From Dasania sp. GY-MA-18 (GTDB taxonomy: Bacteria > Pseudomonadota > Gammaproteobacteria > Pseudomonadales > Dasaniaceae): a stretch of 64,000 nt of DNA. The notes beneath the pieces were generated by a model. It made no database searches and was not told where the DNA came from. It saw nothing but the letters and a program-made list of their open reading frames with translations. The position numbers and the translations under genes were made by a program. The stretch covers positions 1 to 64,000 of the forward strand of contig NZ_JANHAP010000008.1 in the NCBI RefSeq assembly GCF_024734385.1, in the 5' to 3' direction. Position 1 is the first letter of the stretch. Each line of letters opens with the position of its first letter. Shown piece by piece: positions 1 through 7,180 of the stretch.

Positions 1-45
1 ACACTCATTGATAAGCGCTGCCCACTGTTGTTGGCTATACTTCAT
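1..45 (-). CDS. IS66 TnpA-like accessory protein, N-terminal fragment (partial)
   Basis: Fifteen codons read MKYSQQQWAALINEC before the window ends. This resembles the start of IS66 TnpA accessory proteins, which open with an xxWxxLIxE-type helix ahead of a helix-turn-helix. AGGAGT lies about five bases before the ATG, a strong ribosome binding site. The assignment rests on this short stretch plus the IS66-type terminus at 126. Confidence 0.45.
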   Translation of the reverse strand, partial: MKYSQQQWAALINEC

Positions 46-126
46 AGCTCACTCCTGATTGATTAGAGCGAGTAGTTTATCGAGTGGAGTTTGTTACTGG
101 CAGGGTGTGGTTGGTACGGCGCTTAC
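1..126 (-). mobile_element. End of an IS66-like insertion sequence (rest lies left of the window)
   Basis: Read on the minus strand, the sequence starting at 126 begins GTAAGCGCC. IS66-family terminal repeats characteristically begin GTAAGCG. About 80 bases inside this end is a small ORF start with a good ribosome binding site, the usual position of the IS66 tnpA gene. An 8-bp target duplication would be expected, and bases 127-134 (gatttaga) would be its right copy. The left end is outside the window, so completeness cannot be judged. Confidence 0.55.
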
Positions 127-442
127 GATTTAGATAAAGCATTTATAGCTAATGGGGCTGGTAGCTCATTATGAGATATCTGTTATTTTACAAGTTAACG
201 AATTTAGGCTGTTCTGTTATTGGTTTTTATTACCGTGGAGTAGTTTTTAATTTAACAATTTATTTGTATTCTTGTTGTTATCGTAGTGCTGCTTTACGTG
301 GCTTTAAGTTATTAAAACTACAGGGTGGGCAAATACACCTGTAGTCCATAATTTAAGTGTTGTTTTTGGTGTCATAAAGCCCTCAAAAAGAGGGCTGTCA
401 GATTAGTTAGTAGTTAAGCAAAGGGATTGGGTCGCCTAGCTC
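127..442. other. Intergenic stretch with a hairpin downstream of the minus-strand operon
   Basis: No convincing gene is visible. The only clear structure is the perfect 7-bp inverted repeat AGCCCTC/GAGGGCT around 378-396, a candidate terminator for the leftward operon that ends at 443, although the T run after it is poor. The rest is AT-rich with no recognisable motif. Confidence 0.4.
378..396 (-). terminator. Candidate terminator of the leftward operon
   Basis: AGCCCTC, a five-base loop, then GAGGGCT form a perfect 7-bp stem about 45 bases after the stop of the Cys-rich gene. The following bases on the minus strand are only TTATGAC, so this is a weak intrinsic terminator or a simple transcript-end hairpin. 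Confidence 0.4.
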
Positions 443-634
443 TTAGCTTGCATTTTTCACTGGTTTTGGCTGTGGCCTGACAGGGTAAATCGGGCAGCTG
501 TAAGATGTGCATTCTTCAACCTGTTTACGCCAAGTACCTTTGCTCATCGGACAGTAAATACACTCTTTACATTTCTCATCAACGGCATCGCGTAATGATA
601 GTCTAATTGGTTGTTTGGTGTTTGTGTCTTTCAT
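443..634 (-). CDS. Small Cys-rich protein, probable zinc-binding, phage/island type
   Basis: This 63-residue protein has Cys at about positions 22, 25, 28, 42 and 47 (CKECIYC near 22-28, then C42 and SCP near 46-48), followed by a PVRPQPKP tail. I recall similar small proteins beside replication genes in Pseudomonas-type islands, where a KCxxCIY...GTWRxQVExC...CPxYPVRP pattern is typical; the function is not known to me. GAGG six bases before the ATG supports the start. It is transcribed in the same direction as the DUF3987 gene and the RHH-like gene upstream, so it probably belongs to their operon. Confidence 0.6.
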   Translation of the reverse strand: MKDTNTKQPIRLSLRDAVDEKCKECIYCPMSKGTWRKQVEECTSYSCPIYPVRPQPKPVKNAS

Positions 635-738
635 GGTTTTCCTCTATAAATTACGCGCACAGCTATGCCGCCGAGTGATATGTACCACCAGCACTATGCG
701 CGTCTATTGGTTGGATTAGTTTTTGGGTTTGGTGGGGG

Positions 739-924
739 TTATATTGCTGTGGTACGAGTTAAGTCGAAATCTTTGATTAAGCGGTTTAATGCTTCAGCAT
801 TGGTTACCGTACGGTTTTCTAATGCTGCCAATTTTCGCTGTACTGTTTTGATAACCCTAAATGAAGATTTAGATAGGTAGAGCGTTAACTTGAGTTTCTG
901 CTGATCTGTTGGCGTGTCATTCAC
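739..924 (-). CDS. Small ribbon-helix-helix-like protein
   Basis: The 61-residue protein has a short beta-prone stretch (KLTLYLSKSSF, about residues 10-20) followed by two predicted helices ending NAEALNRLIKDF. This is the layout of small MetJ/Arc-type ribbon-helix-helix DNA-binding proteins, but no signature residue makes this certain. Its ATG overlaps the TGA stop of the DUF3987 gene (ATGA at 921-924), which indicates translational coupling and argues that the ORF is real. The plus-strand ORF over the same bases is its shadow. Confidence 0.55.
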   Translation of the reverse strand: MNDTPTDQQKLKLTLYLSKSSFRVIKTVQRKLAALENRTVTNAEALNRLIKDFDLTRTTAI

Positions 925-2522
925 TTACTTTCTTCTCCTAGTTTTTTTAGTGCTTTTTCAGCACCAGGTTTCAAATTGAATAGCTTTGGTTTTTTACCAG
1001 ATCCTTCCATGGTTAATAATTCATAATCTGTTCCGCTCATTGTTATTAGGGCCGCCTCTAGCTCGCTTCTTTTAACACTGTTGCTTCGTAAGGCGTCGAT
1101 ACTTTTACTTGATGCTTTAATAGTTTTACCATTTAGAAAGTCGTCGTCCTTAAGTAATACACGAGCTACGCGCCGAATTACTTTATCTTCCTTGGTGTGA
1201 ATGCCGCCCGACGACACCCATTTTTCGGTATGAGATATGAAAACTTTACTTATCTCAACTGCTCGCTTAGCAGTTTCCTCATCGACAAATACGTTATCAA
1301 GTCTGCCTGCTTTTGCGACAGCTAAAAGGCATGCATAACGAAGGAGGCGATCGTTTTCTTTCGCTAAATAAGATGTAAACATTTCACTACCACCGGTTTC
1401 TTCAGTCTTTTTTAAGATTTCGTATACATATGGACTATGTCCGTTTAATACACCTCTGGCTTCATCGGTTAAATGTACTTCATAAATACATCCATTATTT
1501 CCTCTTCCCCAGCTGTCATTTAGTAGGCCTGAAATCCAGTGCTGAAATTCTTTTGATATTTCGAGACTGTTTTCATCTGAATCATTTTGCGGGGCGAATA
1601 AGCCTTTAATGCGTTTCTCAAAATTGCCAGAAGTTCCCCATATAAAGCTAAATCGTTCAATAAACCCTCGGCCAGCAAAGGATCCATTTCCTAGGGCGAG
1701 TTTATCCACATGATCAGGCTGGCCCATTAAAGCTAAGCTCAGTGTCGGGTTTGCTAGTGACATTTCTGGCTTTGACGCTCTGATAACTTCATGCCTTTCA
1801 CCATCAAAGGACTTAAGGACTAGTTGCAAGTTGCTTTGGCCGTTTGAGTATAATCCTGCAAGCACAGCGAGACAGTCACCTTCAGACGATATTAGGTTTA
1901 GTTTGTCGTTTTGGCCCTGCATGATTGAGGGAAGTGCCTCAGGTGTTGTGTCAGATACGCTATATATTGGTTTCATTAATTGTTCCTTAAGTTTCTTTAG
2001 TTGTTCTTCAGCTTCTTCTAATTTAATTTCTAATTTTTCGGCTGATTGGACAGTAGTTGTCTTTTCATCTTTTTCAGATTCAAATGCATCGCAGCAATCA
2101 TCAAACGGTTGGCTAGGCTTGCCTGCTATTGCGGCTTTAAGATCAGTGCTTAATTGAACGATTAGATCCTCTTGATTCGCTATTTGGCTAATAAGTATGT
2201 TCTTAGAGCCGCTGTAGAGTTCGTCAAGAGCCTTTAGCGTTGGAGTAAGAAAGGTGTTATTAGCTGGGCTTTTAGCTGCAGCAGACTTCGCCCTAGCCAT
2301 GACATAAAGTGTGGCTGGAGGTCTGAATGGGTGTTGCTCATGGATTACGCATCGAATTGAGTGTCCGACAGTTGCTGCAAGGTTGCCTAAAGCCATCGCA
2401 AATACAACATTAGGATCAATATGTATTTTGTTGACAGCGTCTTCTGCTAGCTTGGTCATCGGGTTGTCACCTAGTAACTTAAGGTCAAAGTTAAGGGGGG
2501 TTTTACTGTTTATTGGTGTCAT
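921..2522 (-). CDS. DUF3987 family protein (primase/helicase-like replication protein of mobile elements)
   Basis: This 533-residue protein has the usual N-terminal pattern of the DUF3987 (YfjI-type) family: a segment with LLGDNPMTKLAEDAV, then FAMALGNLAATVGHSIR and a PPATLYVMARAKSAAAKSP stretch where a P-loop-like strand is expected. Residues about 145-180 are Lys/Glu-rich and likely coiled coil. The family occurs in prophages, plasmids and integrative elements and is usually linked to DNA replication. A C-terminal winged-helix-like segment (SKSIDALRSNSVKRSELEAAL) is plausible. It is the first gene of a leftward operon that starts just beside the 32-bp tandem repeats, which fits a replication role. 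The exact activity cannot be read from sequence. Confidence 0.75.
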   Translation of the reverse strand: MTPINSKTPLNFDLKLLGDNPMTKLAEDAVNKIHIDPNVVFAMALGNLAATVGHSIRCVIHEQHPFRPPATLYVMARAKSAAAKSPANNTFLTPTLKALDELYSGSKNILISQIANQEDLIVQLSTDLKAAIAGKPSQPFDDCCDAFESEKDEKTTTVQSAEKLEIKLEEAEEQLKKLKEQLMKPIYSVSDTTPEALPSIMQGQNDKLNLISSEGDCLAVLAGLYSNGQSNLQLVLKSFDGERHEVIRASKPEMSLANPTLSLALMGQPDHVDKLALGNGSFAGRGFIERFSFIWGTSGNFEKRIKGLFAPQNDSDENSLEISKEFQHWISGLLNDSWGRGNNGCIYEVHLTDEARGVLNGHSPYVYEILKKTEETGGSEMFTSYLAKENDRLLRYACLLAVAKAGRLDNVFVDEETAKRAVEISKVFISHTEKWVSSGGIHTKEDKVIRRVARVLLKDDDFLNGKTIKASSKSIDALRSNSVKRSELEAALITMSGTDYELLTMEGSGKKPKLFNLKPGAEKALKKLGEESK

Positions 2523-2556
2523 GGTTTTTCTCTCTTTAATGGTTTAGTTTGTGGTG

Positions 2557-2679
2557 GAGACAGTTCTCCAATAGGTCGGGTTATCGTTGAAACGGTTCTC
2601 CAATAGGTCGTGCTATCGTTGAGACAGTTCTCCAATAGGTCGGGTTATCGTTGAAACAGTTCTCCAATAGGTCGGGTTA
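2557..2679. repeat. Four tandem 32-bp direct repeats, iteron-like
   Basis: Units start at 2557, 2589, 2621 and 2653; the last is cut short after about 27 bases. The core GTTCTCCAATAGGTCG is present in all four. Units 1 and 3 begin GAGAC while 2 and 4 begin GAAAC. There are no spacers between units, so this is not CRISPR. The array lies directly upstream of the DUF3987 gene. Contiguous repeats of this size beside replication-type genes suggest an origin (iterons) or an operator/partition site. Confidence 0.8.
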
Positions 2680-3396
2680 GAGGTTTTTCATCTTTAGTTG
2701 TGGCGACTCATTTCTTAGATGTGAATAAGTGTGTAGGCGGTTCCCACATGCTGTAGGTCTTATATTTAAAGGGATGTAGAGTTATATGTGGGAATGTGGT
2801 CTATGGGAGGGACTAAGGAGGGTCTTACGACGACTACTGATAGCTAGTTTTTAATGATTGTTTTTTATCCATATATGCCAGGAAGGTAAAGTTGGGCCTG
2901 TAAGTACTATGCTAAGTTAGTCGTTTTGATAGCTGCTTTACTATTAGTGACCATAAGTAAGGCGGATAGCCCTAGCTTTGAAAGGTTTAAGTTTAGTTAG
3001 ATGTTTTGTTTGGTTGCTTTTCAATTCCTAGAGAAAAACTAAGGTTGGTCTTGTAAGGTATAGCGCCGACATATGTCCTACATTCCTACATATTTAGCTA
3101 TAAGGCAGTAAGGTCAAGGGAGGGAGGTGTGGTCTGATTTCTCACCAAGAGGCGCATGTTACTTTTTTCCGTATGGAATATTGTTACAGCTTGACGGTTT
3201 TCACTGTTCACTTCTTTATTGTTCGCCTTAAAAAGGGGGGGGGAGGCTTAAAGTGTGGGTATGGGGTGAGTCATATAAACGACGACACATGTCCCACATT
3301 CCCACATAATTAGCTATAAGGCAGTAAGGTTAAGGGGGGAAAGGTGTGGTCTGTGCCCCACATGGAGGCACATGGTCTATTTTTCCATATGGAATT
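2680..3396. other. 700-bp non-coding region with inverted and direct repeats
   Basis: No gene is apparent between the tandem repeats and the end of the ParB-like gene. TTCCCACAT (2741-2749) and ATGTGGGAA (2786-2794) form a perfect inverted repeat with a 36-base gap. The same CCCACAT word recurs in the 116-bp duplicated block described separately. There is a run of nine G at 3235-3243. The region has the character of a replication or partition control region rather than of decayed genes. Confidence 0.5.
3064..3395. repeat. 116-bp imperfect direct repeat, two copies
   Basis: Copy A is 3064-3179 and copy B 3280-3395, offset by exactly 216 bases with no net gap. Both run from cGaCATATGTCC/cGACACATGTCC through a shared TTAGCTATAAGGCAGTAAGG block to a TATGGAAT end. 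The second copy abuts the stop codon of the ParB-like gene. Conserved blocks alternate with variable ones, as expected for repeated protein-binding sites. Confidence 0.75.
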
Positions 3397-4731
3397 TTAT
3401 ACCAGTTCAGTAACTTTAGGTGCTCCCTCTATTTTTGTAGTAGTGTTTGGTTTCAGGGGGCTCATTGTATAAGCGTCTGAAAATGGATTATCAACTTTTT
3501 TAGTCTTGATTAATTTGTCCTCAGGGACGCCCCAGGCCCGTTGCTGAGTAACAGGACAGCCGTATACACGACCACTTGCTATAAGCTCCATTCTTTTATT
3601 AGGGCCGCCAAAAGCTTTTGTTACCCAGTACTCGTAAACCTCAGCATACTCTTCATCAAAGTGACGAGCTGCTAAGTGGGCTAAAAAATAGTCTCCATCA
3701 ATACTAGAAGCTGGATATATAATGTGCTTATTATGAAATGCACAGCAACGGTTGTGCAGTTCTGTAGCCTCGTTGTAAAGTGGAGAAGAATACAATATTT
3801 CAGTTACCTTTTCATACTCTGTCATTTCCTCTACGTCAACGCTAAAAGGATATTTTGAGGGATTGCTAAGTCCTAAATTTACAGCCTTAGCATAACTTAT
3901 AGTTATAGCACATTCATCGTCTTCCCAGTTCCAATTGTGGCCGAATGGTATGCCCACGCTGTATACTTTTGTATCTAAACCACTGTGCATTGGAAGGTTT
4001 ATTTTATTCATTATGTCTAGTTCATAATCAATTATTGACTCACATGTATTTTTTAATTCGCTTAATAGGTATTTAAATTCTTCTATAAGAGCAACAGATT
4101 TTTTAGCATTATTAATAAAGTCTCCTGCTTTCTTTCTCGAGAATCCACATTGTTCGCCAATGGCTGTTAAGCTTTTCCCGCTACTGTAAAGGTCAAAAAA
4201 CGCTATTTTTCTTTTTACTTCCAGATCTTTTTTGTATTGTTCGGCGTTTTTGTAAACCATTGATTTTCCAAAGCCAAAGTTATCTGCAAAAGCTTGCGCG
4301 TTAAAATTGTAGTTTTCTACATGGTCGTTAAAATATACAGAGAGTAACTTTTTACAGTTGATAGATTTTTCTTTGTTGCTTATAGCCTTTCCGTGGTCCA
4401 TATTGCTTGTCGTAGCAAATAGAATGCAATTGTCTATTGTTAATCCTTCAATTATCTGTGCGTCAATTTCTTCAGTATTGTTCTTTTTGGCTGCACGAAT
4501 CCTGTGAAACCCGTCTAAGACAAAATACCCGTCTTCTCGTTTGGCTACAACGACAGGAGGGAACTTTACTCCTTTTGCCATTTTTTCAGCATATTCTTCG
4601 ACGAGGGTATAGTCTGTTCCATCAGGACGCATTTGATTTTTATCATCGTCATTAATTAGGTCTAACTTTAACTTACTCATAGTAGAGTTGGATAGCCATT
4701 CTTCCTTCTTGTCTATTAATTTTTTCTTCAT
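3397..4731 (-). CDS. ParB/Srx-fold nuclease-domain protein
   Basis: In this 444-residue protein residues 40-110 form a ParB N-terminal-like domain: a FPPVVVAKREDG strand followed by the box DGFHR at 73-77, which matches the conserved (D/N)GxHR nucleotide-binding motif of ParB/sulfiredoxin folds. Around 175-215 is a helix-turn-helix-like stretch (SLTAIGEQCGFSRKKAGDFI). The C-terminal 220 residues are not recognised. AAGGA eight bases before the ATG supports the start. The gene sits between a repeat-rich non-coding region and an XRE regulator, so a role in partition, replication control or element-specific regulation is reasonable. A chromosomal ParB role is unlikely because no ParA is adjacent. 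Confidence 0.7.
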   Translation of the reverse strand: MKKKLIDKKEEWLSNSTMSKLKLDLINDDDKNQMRPDGTDYTLVEEYAEKMAKGVKFPPVVVAKREDGYFVLDGFHRIRAAKKNNTEEIDAQIIEGLTIDNCILFATTSNMDHGKAISNKEKSINCKKLLSVYFNDHVENYNFNAQAFADNFGFGKSMVYKNAEQYKKDLEVKRKIAFFDLYSSGKSLTAIGEQCGFSRKKAGDFINNAKKSVALIEEFKYLLSELKNTCESIIDYELDIMNKINLPMHSGLDTKVYSVGIPFGHNWNWEDDECAITISYAKAVNLGLSNPSKYPFSVDVEEMTEYEKVTEILYSSPLYNEATELHNRCCAFHNKHIIYPASSIDGDYFLAHLAARHFDEEYAEVYEYWVTKAFGGPNKRMELIASGRVYGCPVTQQRAWGVPEDKLIKTKKVDNPFSDAYTMSPLKPNTTTKIEGAPKVTELV

Positions 4732-4766
4732 GTAATTTTCCTTCTTAGATAGTTCTGTAAATTTTT

Positions 4767-5690
4767 CTATAGAGATTTAAATGAGTTGTTTGTTTTTTCT
4801 TCCAGTAGAGAAGCTAGCATATGGTTTTGAGCATCAATCTTTGCATGCAGTTCTCTCATGAATGGGTCAGGGGATTCTCCATTTTCCATCATTCTTTTTA
4901 TGTTGAAATCCTTTTCTTCCATTCCATCTATTCCACCATCAAGAATGTCGGCGACCATCCATGTTGGAGGGTAAAGCTTTGAGTGCTTACTAGTCCCTTG
5001 CTTGGCTTCAAACCAACCCTCAAAAACAAGCTCTTCAAATTGCTCTTTGGCTTCCTTAAGGCTGTTAACGATCGAGGAGTGATTATCTATCTTTTCTTCA
5101 TCAACATGGTCTGAAAATATTATGCTCCACACGTAGCTCTGTTCCAGCTCCCATAGTTGCTCCACTATGTTGGGAGACAGTTGGTTGTAGCTTAAAATGC
5201 TACCAATGACTTCTGATTGATTGTGGCTATAGTCGAAGAATGAAAGGAGTACGCTAGTAAGGAAGTACTCGTCATTTTTGGTCGCAAAGCTGTATCTTTC
5301 TGAGGGGGCGTTTTCGTGCTCATTTTTTATTTGGGGAAGAGAGGGGAGGTTAAAGCCCGCATCAACTAACGGCTGAAATATTGCCCACAAACCCATGTCG
5401 TTTACTTGGTCTCTTGCAATAGAGGGTTCGCCGTCATATTTATATTCAATTAGATCTAATACGTAGCTTTTCCAGCTGGCTACATTTTCTGTAGAGCCAA
5501 AAAGCGCTGTATCTTGAAAGCCTTCGCCTAAAGCGGATGTTAGAGGTGTCGTAAACTCTTCAGGCACATCACCTTCCTTTTCCCATTTTGAAATTAACGC
5601 CTGGCTAACGTTAAGCTCTTTGGCTAGGTCTGCTTGTGTAAGTCCTAGTTTTTTACGCTGGCTCTTAATGAGGTTACTTGTAATTTTCAT
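4767..5690 (-). CDS. XRE-family transcriptional regulator
   Basis: I place the start at 5690, where GGAGT lies five bases before ATG (protein begins MKITSNLIK). An upstream in-frame ATG at 5747 would add 19 residues but would put an operator copy inside the gene. Residues about 5-60 are a Cro/C1-type HTH (KKLGLTQADLAKELNVSQALISKWEKEG). The remaining 250 residues are acidic, helical and not recognised. The three ATCATGATAAA palindromes just upstream suggest autoregulation. It faces the same way as the ParB-like gene, 35 bases ahead of it, so they may be co-transcribed. Confidence 0.8.
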   Translation of the reverse strand: MKITSNLIKSQRKKLGLTQADLAKELNVSQALISKWEKEGDVPEEFTTPLTSALGEGFQDTALFGSTENVASWKSYVLDLIEYKYDGEPSIARDQVNDMGLWAIFQPLVDAGFNLPSLPQIKNEHENAPSERYSFATKNDEYFLTSVLLSFFDYSHNQSEVIGSILSYNQLSPNIVEQLWELEQSYVWSIIFSDHVDEEKIDNHSSIVNSLKEAKEQFEELVFEGWFEAKQGTSKHSKLYPPTWMVADILDGGIDGMEEKDFNIKRMMENGESPDPFMRELHAKIDAQNHMLASLLEEKTNNSFKSL

Positions 5691-5700
5691 TGGCACTCCA

Positions 5701-5770
5701 TTTATCATGATTGCTGTACGATCATCATAATAGCCAATGTTTATCATGATGCAAGCTAATTTATCATGAT
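5701..5770 (-). promoter_or_regulatory. Triple operator upstream of the XRE gene
   Basis: The 11-mer tttatcatgat occurs at 5701-5711, 5740-5750 and 5760-5770, each containing the perfect 8-bp palindrome ATCATGAT. The array lies just upstream of the translation start chosen for the XRE gene. Spacing of 39 and 20 bases puts two copies about two helical turns apart. Self-repression by the adjacent regulator is the simplest reading. Confidence 0.7.
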
Positions 5771-5793
5771 ATTTTAAGTTTTTGATTATGTCT

Positions 5794-6348
5794 CTATGAT
5801 TTAGCCTGCATTCTTTTGATAGTGGCGGTGCTAACGCCCAGTGTTTCTGCGGTTTTCGCGATAGACAAGCCTGATGCTCTGAGCTCTTTAACTTTTGTGT
5901 GGTCTACGCTTGGTTTCCTACCCATGTGCTTCCCTTCGGCAATTGCCCTACGCCTGCCAGCTTCGGCACGCTCCATGGTCTTACGGCGTTCCATCTCAGC
6001 TACCTTCGACATAATGGTGACCAAGAGCTCCCCTGCATCAGTGGAGAGGTCGATACCCAGCCTAGTGATAATGATGTTCACGCCTTTGTCTTTGAGTGAC
6101 GCTATGTTCTGTTGGACATCAATACTGTCACGCCCAAGTCGATCCAGGTCCACTGTTACCAAGGTGTCTCCCTTTCGTATGAATGAGAGCATGGCTGCAA
6201 ACCCTTCACGATCCTTACCTTTCACTGATCCACTAACGGCTTCATCGCTATACTCGTGGTCGATGTTGTAGAGAGTTTTAAGTTCTAGCCTCTGGTTTTC
6301 TATGGTTTGTTCTTTGGTGCTGACTCGGTAGTAAGCGATTATTGCCAT
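5794..6348 (-). CDS. Serine recombinase, resolvase/invertase family
   Basis: The protein (about 184 residues from the ATG at 6348) starts AIIAYYRVSTKEQ, placing the catalytic serine at residue 10. It also shows the family landmarks DRLGRD, a long E helix with AEMERRKTMERAEAG, the GRKP linker and a C-terminal HTH (LSIAKTAETLGVSTATIKRM). Length matches small resolvases/invertases rather than large serine integrases. AGGGG is about ten bases before this ATG; a TTG start at 6393 would add 15 unconserved residues. It could resolve multimers of the element or invert DNA. Candidate recombination sites lie immediately upstream. Confidence 0.9.
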   Translation of the reverse strand: MAIIAYYRVSTKEQTIENQRLELKTLYNIDHEYSDEAVSGSVKGKDREGFAAMLSFIRKGDTLVTVDLDRLGRDSIDVQQNIASLKDKGVNIIITRLGIDLSTDAGELLVTIMSKVAEMERRKTMERAEAGRRRAIAEGKHMGRKPSVDHTKVKELRASGLSIAKTAETLGVSTATIKRMQAKS

Positions 6349-6372
6349 GTGTCTATGCCCCTTGTAGTTAGC

Positions 6373-6488
6373 TTGGCTCAAAAGATAGCTCAAATATAGA
6401 TCGTTGGCTCATAACTTGTCAATACGATTTAAGAGCCAGGCTAGGTGAGGTTATATTAGTTAGATCAAAACTCTCCACTTGTGAGCCA
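6373..6488. promoter_or_regulatory. Candidate recombination (res-like) sites of the serine recombinase
   Basis: The word TTGGCTCA appears at 6373-6380 and 6404-6411. TGGCTC at 6405-6410 forms an inverted repeat with GAGCCA at 6433-6438 across 22 bases, giving a 34-bp site of about resolvase-subsite size. An inverted TGAGCCA follows at 6482-6488. Location directly upstream of the recombinase gene is typical for res sites, but no site has been tested. Confidence 0.4.
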
Positions 6489-7180
6489 TGTCAGCAGGGT
6501 GTCTTTAGGTGGAGGCAGGCTTAAGGCCTTAAAAATAAACTAGGTTTGATTGGGTTGATAGGTAGGGCCGTTGTAAGCAATAGACGTTATTCGTATCAGT
6601 TGGGGTTGTTTTGGTGGTGTAACGGTATCAAAACGAACAGCTAGCCAATCAGTTGGAGTCAAAGTAGAAGCTTATCGCGACAGGGTGTAGCGTTTAGCAA
6701 CCATACATACAAAAGCGTCGTTTATTCAGCGATAAAGTTTCAACAAGGCGGCAGCATAGGGTAGAGAGCAAGCGTCACTTTGCGCTCACTTTTGAATGTT
6801 TTAAGGGCTCAAAAAACACAACAAAAGAGGGGGGGGGACGGGGGAATTTCCGCTCGGCTGTTATATTAAATGGGCGCACAGATTTTTTTGAATTTGCGTT
6901 CGGCTACAACGTACAGTCAGCATGCATAAGTGCTTGTTGTGTAAATATTAATCGCCATAAAGGGTGTCGGCGCATAGGCACCTGTATAAGTGCTGCTGTA
7001 CCGTGGTCAAAAACCATAATAACTGTTAGATTAAGCGTTCTAATAAGAATGATTACGCTCCATGGAGAGAGGCGCCACTGCATCTACGCGCTTATTACAA
7101 CTCTCTCTACGTTTCCCTTTTACACTACGAAACACGTATCACTTATAGTCCCGTAACACTTACCCTTGGATAAGCAGTAA
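6489..7180. other. About 690-bp non-coding region before the first type I R-M operon
   Basis: No ORF with a credible start is seen on either strand. There is a run of nine G at 6829-6837 followed by a second short G run. The stretch presumably carries the hsdM promoter, but I could not pick a convincing -35/-10 pair. It separates the recombinase/replication module from the restriction locus. Confidence 0.4.

Noticed and set aside
665-880. 71-residue plus-strand ORF
   Set aside because: It is antisense to the coupled RHH-like gene and has no start signal.
2557-2679. CRISPR array
   Set aside because: The 32-bp repeats are directly adjacent with no spacers, and no cas gene is nearby.
6829-6837. 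Phase-variable promoter of hsdM (G9 run)
   Set aside because: It lies more than 340 bases before the start with no recognisable promoter boxes around it, so a link to hsdM expression cannot be supported.
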